Source: Flavobacteriales bacterium
GTDB lineage: Bacteria; Bacteroidota; Bacteroidia; Flavobacteriales_D; Parvicellaceae
Direction: 5' to 3'
DNA: 64,000 bases
Assembly (NCBI GenBank): GCA_025210295.1
Contig: JAOASC010000047.1
Span: 62,001-126,000 of the forward strand
Part shown: positions 9,571 to 18,210 of the stretch, in pieces
Layout of the letters: the number at the start of each line of letters is the position of its first letter
Position numbering within the stretch: position 1 is the stretch's first letter
Program-made: the position numbers and the translations under genes
Notes under the pieces: model-generated
Told to the model about the DNA's origin: nothing
What the model saw: only the letters and a program-made list of their open reading frames with translations
Database searches by the model: none

Positions 9571-10229
9571 CCCCTGCTTCCAAAGATTGAACTTCCAACT
9601 CTTACAATAGTCGCACCTTCTTCAATAGCAATCAAATAATCTCCGCTCATTCCCATCGAAATCTCTTTAAAATCGATTTTATCTGAGAAGTGTTTTGCTT
9701 TTAATGTCGTAAAAATGGAATGCAACATTTTGAACTCTTCTCTTACCTGTTCTTGGTCAGTAGTAAATGTTGCCATTCCCATTACTCCAACAATGTTAAC
9801 ATACGGTAATTCTGCTAATGTTTTTTCAGCAATCAATTGCTCAACTTCCTCTAAAGAAAATCCAAACTTAGTACTTTCTTTAGCAATGTGAAATTGCAAC
9901 AAACAGGCTACAACTTTTTGGTGTTTAGCCGCTTCTTTATTGACTTCTTTTAATAAACGTAAGCTATCAATACTATGAATTAAGGTAGTATGGGGAACGA
10001 TATATTTGACTTTATTACGTTGCAAGTGACCTATAAAATGCCACTGAATATCTCCATTTAATTCTTGAGCTTTGTCTCTTAATTCTAAAGCTTTATTTTC
10101 ACCAAAATGGCGTTGTCCCGCATGATAAGCTTCTACAATCATCGACGATGGCTTTGTCTTTGAAACCGCTACCAATTGAACATGATTCGGTATTTGATTT
10201 AATACCAAGGATAGATTTTTTTCAATCAT
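9567..10229 (-). CDS. YggS-family pyridoxal phosphate homeostasis protein
   Basis: Non-catalytic PLP-binding TIM-barrel protein (PLPBP/COG0325) that buffers intracellular PLP. Motifs: QLVAVSKTKP with the PLP Lys24, HFGENKALE, WHFIGHLQRNK, HSID and the C-terminal MGMSGDYLIAIEEGATIVRVGSSIFG phosphate-binding part. Length 220 aa is normal. It overlaps the transpeptidase gene by 4 bases and starts 6 bases after the hydrolase stop, so the three form one minus-strand operon. The link to cell-wall enzymes is positional only. Confidence 0.95.
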   Translation of the reverse strand: MIEKNLSLVLNQIPNHVQLVAVSKTKPSSMIVEAYHAGQRHFGENKALELRDKAQELNGDIQWHFIGHLQRNKVKYIVPHTTLIHSIDSLRLLKEVNKEAAKHQKVVACLLQFHIAKESTKFGFSLEEVEQLIAEKTLAELPYVNIVGVMGMATFTTDQEQVREEFKMLHSIFTTLKAKHFSDKIDFKEISMGMSGDYLIAIEEGATIVRVGSSIFGSRG

Positions 10230-10235
10230 TATTGT

Positions 10236-11159
10236 TTACTTCGTTTTTTCATTTAACCAATTTAAGACCATTTCGTATACTTCAGCTCTGTTGGTTTCAT
10301 TGAGCATTTCATGGCGACCTGACGCATACATTTTTAAGGTAACATCTTTTATACCAGATTTTTTAAACTTATTGTAAACTTCTTGTGGTCCTTTTCCATA
10401 ATCTCCAACAGGGTCCATATCTCCAGCAAACAGTAGTATTGGCTTTTCTTTCTCCATTTTACGAATATGATAGGTTTCGTTAATATAGAATACACCTTTT
10501 AATAAATCATTGAAAAATTGAGAGGTAAAAACTTGCATACAAAATGGATCTGCCATATATGCATCAACTATAGCCTCATCTTTAGAAAGCCAGTCTTTCT
10601 TTGTTCTCTTGTTTTCGTATTTTAAGTTATAATCCCAAAACATTAAAAAATCCATAAAGGGAGTGTTATTTTTTTTCCCCATCAACTTTAGGTTTAAATT
10701 GGAAACATGTTTACCAAACCAACCTTTCAATCCAGGGTGTCCTGCTGTTGCTGAAAAAATATACCCATCAATTTCTGGAGGACATAAAATTGCTATATTA
10801 CGGGAAATAAAAGACCCCATACTATGCCCTAAAATATACAGGGGTAAATTAGGGTATTTTAAATCTAATTCTTTACTTAAATCGATCACATCTCCTACCA
10901 CTTTATTCCAACCATCTTGCATAGCAAAATTACCTACTTTGTCTAAACTTCCTGCTGTTTTCCCATGTCCTCTTAGATCGCTTGCATACACTAAATAACC
11001 ATGTTCATTTAGAAACAATGCGAAATCGTTGTAACGTGCTGCATGCTCACTCATTCCATGAACAATATGCACCACCCCTTTGGGCTGTTCACATTCCCAA
11101 AAATAAGTCACAAGATTGACCCCATCCTTTGCCTGAAAATTTTGATTTACAAAGTCCAT
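10236..11159 (-). CDS. Alpha/beta hydrolase, lysophospholipase/monoacylglycerol lipase-like
   Basis: Serine hydrolase of the Hydrolase_4 type. The nucleophile elbow is GHSMG (111-115, Ser113); the oxyanion region is HIVHGMSEHAARY; the acid is in GDMDPVGD (about 247-253) and the base in SGRHE (His283). No signal peptide, so it acts in the cytoplasm, probably on lysophospholipids or monoacylglycerols. It is the first gene of the hydrolase-YggS-transpeptidase run and diverges from the J-domain gene across a 127-base spacer. Confidence 0.85.
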   Translation of the reverse strand: MDFVNQNFQAKDGVNLVTYFWECEQPKGVVHIVHGMSEHAARYNDFALFLNEHGYLVYASDLRGHGKTAGSLDKVGNFAMQDGWNKVVGDVIDLSKELDLKYPNLPLYILGHSMGSFISRNIAILCPPEIDGYIFSATAGHPGLKGWFGKHVSNLNLKLMGKKNNTPFMDFLMFWDYNLKYENKRTKKDWLSKDEAIVDAYMADPFCMQVFTSQFFNDLLKGVFYINETYHIRKMEKEKPILLFAGDMDPVGDYGKGPQEVYNKFKKSGIKDVTLKMYASGRHEMLNETNRAEVYEMVLNWLNEKTK

Positions 11160-11286
11160 AAAGAAATTTTTACACGAATGTAATGTTTTTTAAACTACAA
11201 AACTTCAATCTTGTGAAATTGTTAACTTTTATAAAAAAGTGTACCATATTTTGTAACTTAGTATTCTACTTCAATATCGATCTGTT

Positions 11287-12108
11287 TTGAGAAATATCTA
11301 TTTAAAAATATTAGAGTTACCTGAACACGCCACCAGAGCTGAAATAAAAAAAGCATACCGAAAAAAAGCTTTTCAATATCATCCAGACAGAAACAATACT
11401 CCTAGGGCAGAAGAAATGTTTATACTTGTTAATCAAGCCTATATTAATTTATCTGAAGAAATCGAACCAGAAAAAATTAAAGAAGATGCTGCCGAATTCT
11501 ATAGAAAATACAATAAAAACTTCACAAAAGAAGAGCTTGAAAACTATCTAAAAAAAGTACAAAAAGCTAAAGAATATAAAGAGAGAAAAGAAGCTAATAT
11601 TTTAAAGATTAGTCTTCAAGAATTAAAAACATCTTTTATTTTAAAACTCTCTAACACTATCGCTATTATAAGTATTACTTTTGCTATTTTGTTGGTCCTT
11701 GATTTTTATATTTTGAACCCCAATCAAGAGTTTGGTATTGCCAAAAGATTTGAAGAGGCTTATCATGGTCAAATGATTAATTTAAAGCTAAATAACAATG
11801 ATTTTATAAAAATCAGCACCTCTTTAGATGATCCTAATTTTGATGTTATTCGAGCAAACTATTTGGTTGAGCTTTTTCAGACTCCAATATTCAATCAATT
11901 TGCTAGTTTAAGAGTATTTGGACATCGTAAAACACCACCAATGGTGAACTACTCTTCTTTTTACAGTATTATTTTTGTATTGCTTTCCTTATTCCTCCTT
12001 CCAATATTTAATTTTATTTCAAAAGGGCCCAACAGTTTTTATATTATTTTTGTACATGTTAGCTTAGGTTTTCCTTTTATAGGGTGGCTTATTTGCTTAT
12101 CTTTTTAA
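11287..12108 (+). CDS. Membrane J-domain protein (DnaJ-like), TTG start
   Basis: Residues 2-65 form a J domain with the HPD motif at 32-34, which stimulates DnaK-type ATPases. A charged helical stretch is followed by a membrane segment (about residues 118-140) and two more near 220-270. There is no Gly/Phe or zinc-finger region, so it is a class III J protein, perhaps recruiting DnaK to the membrane. The frame is closed by TAA at 11254 and has no ATG before the J domain; TTG at 11287 gives a complete helix I. The cyclophilin gene follows after 4 bases. Confidence 0.8.
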   Translation: MRNIYLKILELPEHATRAEIKKAYRKKAFQYHPDRNNTPRAEEMFILVNQAYINLSEEIEPEKIKEDAAEFYRKYNKNFTKEELENYLKKVQKAKEYKERKEANILKISLQELKTSFILKLSNTIAIISITFAILLVLDFYILNPNQEFGIAKRFEEAYHGQMINLKLNNNDFIKISTSLDDPNFDVIRANYLVELFQTPIFNQFASLRVFGHRKTPPMVNYSSFYSIIFVLLSLFLLPIFNFISKGPNSFYIIFVHVSLGFPFIGWLICLSF

Positions 12109-12112
12109 GACT

Positions 12113-12934
12113 ATGAAACTATTTATTTACGCATTTTTTCTCATATTCCTTTGGGCTTGTTCAAGTAATTCAAACACAGAAACTCCCACAAAAACACTTC
12201 CTAAAAAATTAATTTCAAGAGTTGTTGATAGCGCTGCTATACGCGATTCGATTGAAGTGGCTCGACAAATTGCTTTTCAAAAAACGTTGATAACGGAAGA
12301 AAACGTGACCGAAAGACTTACTAAATTTGGACAAGAAAACCCTGAAACGAAAATTAAAATTAAAACCAAATATGGTTCGATTAAATTGAGACTCTATGAA
12401 GACACTCCACTTCATCGTGCTAATTTTATCATGTTGATCAAAAAAGGCTACTTTGATTCTACGCTTTTTTACAGAGTAATTGAGAACTTTATGATTCAAG
12501 GGGGAAACTCTGATTCTGATAACATTGGTGAAAGAATGCGAAATATTGGCTTGTATCATGTTCCCGAAGAAATCAGGCCTCATCACATTCACAAAAGAGG
12601 AGCTATTGCCATGGCCGTTCAAGACCAGTCTGATAGAGCTGAAGAGTTGCGCCATAAAAATTCAAGTGCATATAACTTTTATATCATTCAAAAAGGGCCT
12701 CTATCAAATGCATATATGGAAAAGCTAGAGAAACGATACAAAATGACTATTCCAGCTAAAAACAGAGCTATTTATAGAAAGTATGGGGGGAACCCTCATT
12801 TAGACAATCAATATACCGTTTTTGGAGAAGTCTACAGTGGGTTTAATACACTTGATAAAATTTCAAAAGTATTAGTAGACCATTATGACCGACCTAAAAA
12901 AGACATTTTTCTAACTATTGAAATAATAGAGTAA
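12113..12934 (+). CDS. Cyclophilin-type peptidyl-prolyl isomerase, lipoprotein
   Basis: Lipoprotein signal (residues 1-16, FLWAC with Cys16) followed by a cyclophilin domain. Recognisable elements: IKTKYGSIKLRLYEDTP, FIMLIKKGYFDSTLFYRVIENFMIQGG (active-site Arg and Gln) and YTVFGEVYSGFNTLDKI at the C-terminus. An insert of about 45 residues between these (around 190-240) is common in Bacteroidota homologues. Predicted to help folding of exported proteins in the periplasm. It is 4 bases after the membrane J-domain gene, so two folding helpers are likely co-transcribed. Confidence 0.93.
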   Translation: MKLFIYAFFLIFLWACSSNSNTETPTKTLPKKLISRVVDSAAIRDSIEVARQIAFQKTLITEENVTERLTKFGQENPETKIKIKTKYGSIKLRLYEDTPLHRANFIMLIKKGYFDSTLFYRVIENFMIQGGNSDSDNIGERMRNIGLYHVPEEIRPHHIHKRGAIAMAVQDQSDRAEELRHKNSSAYNFYIIQKGPLSNAYMEKLEKRYKMTIPAKNRAIYRKYGGNPHLDNQYTVFGEVYSGFNTLDKISKVLVDHYDRPKKDIFLTIEIIE

Positions 12935-12992
12935 AACCTTTATTTTTTAGACTAAAATTAATATTATTGCCTCTCTAAAATCATTATATACC

Positions 12993-14669
12993 ATGGAACA
13001 AATTTTACATCAAATTCTTTCTAACGCCAGTACTGTTATTCTACCACATTTTGGAGCGATAATAAAATTAGGGGAAAGCTATCAATTTAATGAGTTCTTA
13101 AAATATAATGACGGGAAGTTAATTGCAGCTGTAGAAACTGCTAAAGGGGTTTCAACTGAAGAAGCTACAGCAATTGTTTCTGATTATATTCGCTCTATAA
13201 AAGAAGCTTTACACGCAGATAAAGACTTTAATATTGGGGCAATTGGGATTTTTTCTAAAAAAGCAGATAAAGTAATTATCAAAAAAGGAACGGCCGCTGA
13301 AACATCGGCTAAAACTGAATCGACTAAAGCAACAGAAAAGAAAGCTCCCAACAAACCAGCTCCGTCAACCACTTCAGTTGCACCTAAAAAAGAAATCAAG
13401 GATACTCCTCCTGTAAAAAAAGAAACTCCAAAAGTTGAACTTTCTAAAACTACAACTAAAAAGACTGAACCAAAGTTAACTTCTGAAGAATTACCTAAAG
13501 CCTACACTTCAACCAACTTAGTTGTAGATAAAGCCATTGAAAAAATTAATACGTTAACTACAGCGCAAGAAATTACAGCTTTTGTTAAAGGTGAAAAAAG
13601 AGAACAAGTTTTAACAGTCGCTACTGAAAAGAAGAAAGCTTTAACAGCTCCCAAAGTAACTGCTCCTATTACTCCAAAGACTGAAAAGAAAGCAGAAGTT
13701 CCGCCTGTTGAATCGGAAAAACCTAAAACAGTTCCCCCAACAACAACGACCTCAACACCGAAAGAAGCGTCCAAAGAAACTAAACCTGTCCCCCCTGTAA
13801 CGGCAACCAAGGCACCAAAAGAAACGTCAAAAACACCAGTTGCTGCACCTGTAACTGAAACTGAGTCTAAAGAGAAGAAAACTCCTAAAGCTGAGCCTAC
13901 AACTACAGCAGCTGCCCCTGCTCCAACAACCAAAAACGATGCAAAAGATGACGACGTTAAAGAAGCGTTAAAAGCAGGAGCTATTGTGATTGAAAAGGAA
14001 GTTAAAAAACGAAAAAGAAACCGTTTAATCCTTTGGGTTGCCATTCTCTTACTGTTAATAGGCTCTTCAATTATTGGGTATTTAAAGAAAAACGAACTAC
14101 TTGCTTTGATCAATAAGACAGAGCTTGCTGAACACAAAGATTCTGCACATCCTGAACATGGTGATGATCATAGCGAGGAACAACATGCTACTGCTAATTC
14201 AGAACAAGAACACTCTGAAGCAAATGCACATGATGATGAGCACCAAGAAACTACTCAACACGAAGATGAACATAATGCAGCAGCAGAAACTGAGACTGAT
14301 GCTGAAGAAACAAGCGAAGCTCATGAAGATGCTGTTGTAGAAGAAACTCCTGAAGAAACTGTTGAAGAAGAAGTTACTGTTGAAGAAGAGGAAGAAACAA
14401 TTGAAGAAGAGCCTGAAGTTATTGAAGAGGTAAAACCTGTAGCTAAAGGAAAATACAATATTGTAGTTGGCTCTTTTTCAGAGGAAAACAATGCCAACAA
14501 ATTAGTTAAAAAATTAAATGCAGAGGGTTATAGCAATGCTAAAGTATTGGGAAAATATGGAGGCTTACATGCCGTTAGTATCGATAACTTTGAATCGAGA
14601 AGCGATGCTAAATCTGCTTTATCTGATATCAAATCGAAAGGATATAGTGGCTGGATTAAAAAGATTTAA
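12993..14669 (+). CDS. HU-CCDC81 and SPOR domain membrane protein
   Basis: Three-part protein known in Bacteroidota. Residues 1-95 are an HU-like CCDC81 domain (HFGAIIKLGESYQF, NIGAIGIFSKK). Residues ~100-335 are a low-complexity Lys/Thr/Pro/Glu-rich linker. A membrane segment lies at ~343-363 (LILWVAILLLLIGSSIIGYL). A His/Glu-rich acidic region follows, and residues ~485-558 are a SPOR domain that binds denuded peptidoglycan. The topology puts the HU part in the cytoplasm and SPOR in the periplasm, as for a septum-associated protein. The low-complexity linker makes long spurious antisense frames. The next gene follows after 8 bases. Confidence 0.9.
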   Translation: MEQILHQILSNASTVILPHFGAIIKLGESYQFNEFLKYNDGKLIAAVETAKGVSTEEATAIVSDYIRSIKEALHADKDFNIGAIGIFSKKADKVIIKKGTAAETSAKTESTKATEKKAPNKPAPSTTSVAPKKEIKDTPPVKKETPKVELSKTTTKKTEPKLTSEELPKAYTSTNLVVDKAIEKINTLTTAQEITAFVKGEKREQVLTVATEKKKALTAPKVTAPITPKTEKKAEVPPVESEKPKTVPPTTTTSTPKEASKETKPVPPVTATKAPKETSKTPVAAPVTETESKEKKTPKAEPTTTAAAPAPTTKNDAKDDDVKEALKAGAIVIEKEVKKRKRNRLILWVAILLLLIGSSIIGYLKKNELLALINKTELAEHKDSAHPEHGDDHSEEQHATANSEQEHSEANAHDDEHQETTQHEDEHNAAAETETDAEETSEAHEDAVVEETPEETVEEEVTVEEEEETIEEEPEVIEEVKPVAKGKYNIVVGSFSEENNANKLVKKLNAEGYSNAKVLGKYGGLHAVSIDNFESRSDAKSALSDIKSKGYSGWIKKI

Positions 14670-14677
14670 TCGTACCA

Positions 14678-15811
14678 ATGCAACACAGCTACTGGGAAAT
14701 AAAACAGTTCTTTGATGCTGTAGATTATACAGTAGTTGGAAGTGGAATAGTTGGAATTAATACAGCCCTAAGATTAAGAGTTCGTTTTCCAAAAGCAAAG
14801 ATTCTTATCCTTGAAAAGGGGTATCTCCCTGCTGGTGCAAGCAGTAAAAATGCTGGTTTTGCTTGTTTTGGTAGTCCTTCTGAAATTTTAGATGATTTAC
14901 AACATAGTACAGAAGAAGATGTCTTTCAATTAGTAGAATTACGAAAGAAAGGACTTGATCGACTACTGTTAACCTGTGGAAGCGCAGCAATAGACTATCA
15001 AATGAATGGTAGCTATGAAATTTTCACTGAAAAAGAGCACCAACTATTAGAAAAATGTTTGGATCATTTGAGTTATTTAAACCAACTACTCTACCCTATT
15101 TTCGGAACTGATACATATATCCCCAGTCCAGAAGCTATTCAACAATTTGGATTTGATGGAGTTCAACAGTTAATTAAGAATCAATTTGAGGGGCAAATAG
15201 ATACAGGAAAAATGTTTACGCATTTAATTCAAATAGCTAGAGCTAAAGACATCAAGATCCTCAATGGCGTTGGCGTAACTGGCTATGAAGAAAATGGGAA
15301 TAATTGTACCATACAACTTGAAAACGGCTATACATTCACCTCTCAAAAACTGTTGATCGCTACCAACGGATTTGCTCAACACTTACTTCCTGATTTGGAG
15401 GTATCCCCTGCCCGTGCTCAGGTATTAATTACTACCCCTATTAAGAACCTTAAGATTAAAGGAACTTTTCACTTAGAAAAAGGTTATTATTATTTCAGAA
15501 ACATAGACAATCGAATATTGTTAGGAGGCGGAAGAAACTTAGCTTTTAAAGAAGAAACTACAACCGAACTAAAAACTACAGCTGTCATTCAGGACCGACT
15601 AGAATACCTTTTAAAAGAACTAATTTTGCCTCAGCAAGACTTTACTATAGCACATCGCTGGTCTGGGATTATGGGGGTAGGAAATTCTAATAAACGACCA
15701 ATTATCCAACAATTATCTAATTCTGTATTTTGTGGGGTTAGAATGGGTGGTATGGGCGTTGCAATTGGCGCTTTAATTGGCGAAGACTTAGCTGATTTAA
15801 TTGAATTATAA
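14678..15811 (+). CDS. FAD-dependent oxidoreductase (DAO family)
   Basis: Flavoenzyme related to glycine/D-amino-acid oxidases. The dinucleotide fold is at the N-terminus (VVGSGIVGINTALRL, Gly21-Gly26), followed by ILEKGYLPAGASSKNAGFACFG, where the Ser/Asn residues sit over the flavin. The C-terminal RWSGIMGVGNSNKRPIIQQL and GVRMGGMGVAIGALIGEDLA complete the FAD site. 377 aa is normal. The substrate is not readable. It starts 8 bases after the HU-SPOR gene, so it is probably read from the same transcript. Confidence 0.9.
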   Translation: MQHSYWEIKQFFDAVDYTVVGSGIVGINTALRLRVRFPKAKILILEKGYLPAGASSKNAGFACFGSPSEILDDLQHSTEEDVFQLVELRKKGLDRLLLTCGSAAIDYQMNGSYEIFTEKEHQLLEKCLDHLSYLNQLLYPIFGTDTYIPSPEAIQQFGFDGVQQLIKNQFEGQIDTGKMFTHLIQIARAKDIKILNGVGVTGYEENGNNCTIQLENGYTFTSQKLLIATNGFAQHLLPDLEVSPARAQVLITTPIKNLKIKGTFHLEKGYYYFRNIDNRILLGGGRNLAFKEETTTELKTTAVIQDRLEYLLKELILPQQDFTIAHRWSGIMGVGNSNKRPIIQQLSNSVFCGVRMGGMGVAIGALIGEDLADLIEL

Positions 15812-15866
15812 AAATCTTCAGCAGGCTATCATCTGTTGATTATTGTTCTTAATTCTTCCTCTATTA

Positions 15867-15898
15867 TTTGAAGCCTAGCACTATTTGAAATATCTTTG
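15867..15898 (+). promoter_or_regulatory. Complete Bacteroidota-type promoter for the AraC-like gene
   Basis: TTTG (15867-15870), exactly 20 bases, then TATCTTTG (15891-15898), an unbroken match to the -33/-7 consensus. Transcription would begin about 15904-15906, so the coding start of the AraC gene must lie after that point. Two further copies of T(A/C)TTTGAA lie within the region (15865, 15882). Confidence 0.7.
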
Positions 15899-16007
15899 AA
15901 TCTTCATATCTAACCTTGACACCATTACTCAACTTAGAAAAATATATCAGACACAGAAACATGAGAATGTTACATTAGAATTTGAAATTAAACCAATTTC
16001 GGAACTA

Positions 16008-16799
16008 TTGAGCTATCCTAAAAGCTATAATGCTCCTCATAAACATGATTTCTACTTTATGCTTTTTCTTTTTGAAGGCGAAAGTACTCAGCAAATTGAT
16101 TTCGATCAATTTACTTTACACAGTAATCAAATAATGTTCATGTACCCTGGTCAAGTACATGCTTATCAATACCAAAAACATGTAGAGGGATACACGCTAT
16201 ATTTTACAGGAGACTTCATTAATAACAGTAACAGCTGTATCTATACTTTACATCAGTTCTTTTTTAATCAACCACAAGTTATCAATATTAAAAAATCAGA
16301 TCAGCAAGTATTACGCACGCTTTTAAAACAACTTCTTCAAGAATTTTCAGAGCATAATTTAAATAAAAGGGAAGCGCTTAAAGCCTATACAGAACTTTTA
16401 CTAACCACCTTTTTAAGAATAGTTTCTTATAATGTTAGTTTTTCAGAAATAACTTCCAATAAAGATTTTTTTAAACTGCTAAAACTCATTGATCAATACG
16501 CCAATACTGCTTTAAAAATGCATACCATTGAAAAAGAAGTTGGAATATCTCAGAAACAACTAAATTTACTTACCAAACAATATTTTGGTAAAACATTCTT
16601 CCAAGTGCTCAATGAAAAAAAAGTGCTAGAAATAAAAAAACAACTTTCAACGACTACATTAGCAATTAAAGAAATTGCTTATTCAAATGGCTTCTCTGAC
16701 ACCTCTCATTTGAATCACTTTTTTAAAAAGAAAGTGGGAGTTACTCCAATTCAATTTAGAACACTTTATGTCAATAAAAGAAATTGTTTTAAAGGCTAA
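16008..16799 (+). CDS. AraC-family transcriptional regulator, start uncertain (no ATG)
   Basis: Has an N-terminal cupin-like sensing part (HKHDFYFMLFLFEGE, MYPGQVHAYQ) and a C-terminal double helix-turn-helix (residues ~165-255; IKEIAYSNGFSDTSHLNHFFKKKVGVTPIQFR). The TTG at 16008 begins in the middle of what looks like conserved sequence: the same frame is open back to a TGA at 15897 and reads protein-like residues (LEFEIKPISELL) just before it. No ATG or GTG lies in that frame, so the true start may be ATT at 15924 or 15987, or the gene may have lost its start. The coordinates give the shortest supported form. It precedes a cupin gene. Confidence 0.75.
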   Translation: MSYPKSYNAPHKHDFYFMLFLFEGESTQQIDFDQFTLHSNQIMFMYPGQVHAYQYQKHVEGYTLYFTGDFINNSNSCIYTLHQFFFNQPQVINIKKSDQQVLRTLLKQLLQEFSEHNLNKREALKAYTELLLTTFLRIVSYNVSFSEITSNKDFFKLLKLIDQYANTALKMHTIEKEVGISQKQLNLLTKQYFGKTFFQVLNEKKVLEIKKQLSTTTLAIKEIAYSNGFSDTSHLNHFFKKKVGVTPIQFRTLYVNKRNCFKG

Positions 16800-16850
16800 A
16801 ACATACAATACTTTGGAAATTTTCTACAATCCAATTTAGTTTTAGGGTTT

Positions 16851-16858
16851 TAATTTTG
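16851..16858 (+). promoter_or_regulatory. Probable -7 promoter element of the cupin gene
   Basis: TAATTTTG fits TAnnTTTG and ends 19 bases before the ATG at 16878. No clear -33 element is visible about 20 bases upstream. Confidence 0.4.
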
Positions 16859-16877
16859 TCCCATTATCTTATTGATC

Positions 16878-17633
16878 ATGGACAGAAAACTATTTATCAA
16901 ACAATCATTACTACTAACAGCTTTTGCTTCTTCTTATCAATACATCCATTCAAAAGACTTCTTGATTCGCCCAAAAAGCAAAGATTTTCATCGCTTTTTC
17001 ATGAACATTCGTTCTCTTTCTAAACAATACCTTAATCAGCAAATAAACGACTATGAATGGAGAGAAAAAACCAACCTTGAGTATCTAAATTATTTAAACA
17101 AAAATGAAATAATGAACTTCATTGATTACATTGACTTTAACCAACTAAAAAAAGAAATAGATTTTAAAGGGCTGGGAAGAGGAAGAGTATTAATGGATAG
17201 TCCAATTAACTTCGAGAACGAAAACTACCGACTTAAAACACAAATTATAGGTATACAAAAAGGGTACGCCATCCCTCCTCATGTTCATAACAACATGTCT
17301 AGTATTTCCTTAGTCTTATCTGGAGAGCTTCAGGTATCTCATTACAATCGTTTATCATCTCATCAAGATTATTTATTGGTAGAAAAAGACAGCGAAGTAT
17401 ATCAAACCCCAGGTAATTGGTCGATGGTTTCTCCAATAAAAAACAATCTTCATTGGTTTAAAGCCTTAAAAAATGATGCATATCTCTTAAACATCAATGT
17501 AGAAGGGTTGGGTAATAAAAAAGCCGAACCAGGAATCCGTGTTGCTATTGAACAGCCCGATCAACGCGCAAACATTTATCGGGCAAAAATTATTACTAAT
17601 GATGAAGCTCAAAAGCGATACGGGAAATTATAA
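16878..17633 (+). CDS. Cupin-fold exported protein
   Basis: The ATG at 16878 begins MDRKLFIKQSLLLTAFASS, a signal-like N-terminus; a TTG six bases earlier is less likely. The C-terminal half is a cupin barrel with PPHVHNNMSSISLVLSGEL, whose histidines would bind a metal, and a later HWF strand. It resembles cysteine-dioxygenase-like cupins only loosely, so no reaction is claimed. The AraC-like regulator lies 78 bases upstream on the same strand and may control it. It converges on a small membrane protein gene. Confidence 0.6.
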   Translation: MDRKLFIKQSLLLTAFASSYQYIHSKDFLIRPKSKDFHRFFMNIRSLSKQYLNQQINDYEWREKTNLEYLNYLNKNEIMNFIDYIDFNQLKKEIDFKGLGRGRVLMDSPINFENENYRLKTQIIGIQKGYAIPPHVHNNMSSISLVLSGELQVSHYNRLSSHQDYLLVEKDSEVYQTPGNWSMVSPIKNNLHWFKALKNDAYLLNINVEGLGNKKAEPGIRVAIEQPDQRANIYRAKIITNDEAQKRYGKL

Positions 17634-17645
17634 ATTCCTTGATTA

Positions 17646-18209
17646 CTATGTATTCGCTTCTTTAAGTAAATCTATAATTAGATGCGTACTTGTTTTGATT
17701 CTTCTAGACCTAAAAAACAATAATAGGAATAAAATCCCACATAATACAGCTAAAACCTCATCAGTATAAGGATGAACGTTATATTTAATTATCATGAAAT
17801 TCGCTACCATTAATATGATTAATGCTGAAACAAATAATCCTAAAAACCATAAAAGTACAGACTTTAAAGATATTGGGCGTAACTTAAAAACATTAATCAC
17901 AACTTTATAATGTCCTACTAAAACGTTATTCCTGTATAATCGATATTCAGGAACTTTCATGTTAAGTAGCTTATGAGTTAACTTATATTCATCTCCCTCT
18001 GCTGAATGGAATACTGTTTCTTTTTGTATTGTCCAACTTCTCTGTTCAAGGATTAGTGCATTATTGATAAATATTTTTTCTTTTCCAGAAAAGGATGAAG
18101 CCCAATATTTAATCATCGTTTGTTTATCAATATCAAAAACCAACCAAATCCCATTTTTCATTGAACCAACACTATGTTTAGGTAGCCCTTTAGTTTGCAT
18201 CAACTCCAT
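17646..18209 (-). CDS. Hypothetical membrane protein, 187 aa
   Basis: Not recognised. Residues 1-110 are soluble and beta-rich; two membrane segments follow (about 115-137, LLWFLGLFVSALIILMVANF, and 150-167, VLAVLCGILFLLLFF). The C-terminus is charged and probably cytoplasmic. It begins one base after the stop of the M43 protease gene on the same strand, so it is likely co-transcribed with it. Confidence 0.55.
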   Translation of the reverse strand: MELMQTKGLPKHSVGSMKNGIWLVFDIDKQTMIKYWASSFSGKEKIFINNALILEQRSWTIQKETVFHSAEGDEYKLTHKLLNMKVPEYRLYRNNVLVGHYKVVINVFKLRPISLKSVLLWFLGLFVSALIILMVANFMIIKYNVHPYTDEVLAVLCGILFLLLFFRSRRIKTSTHLIIDLLKEANT

Positions 18210-18210
18210 A

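Noticed and set aside
10663..10998. Open frame of 111 codons opposite the alpha/beta hydrolase
   Set aside because: Shadow of the hydrolase gene; the sense strand has all catalytic motifs.
13502..14137. Long antisense open frame (211 codons) opposite the HU-SPOR gene
   Set aside because: It mirrors the low-complexity Lys/Thr/Pro/Glu linker and its translation is a Ser/Val/Phe-rich artefact; the sense gene has clear domains on both sides.
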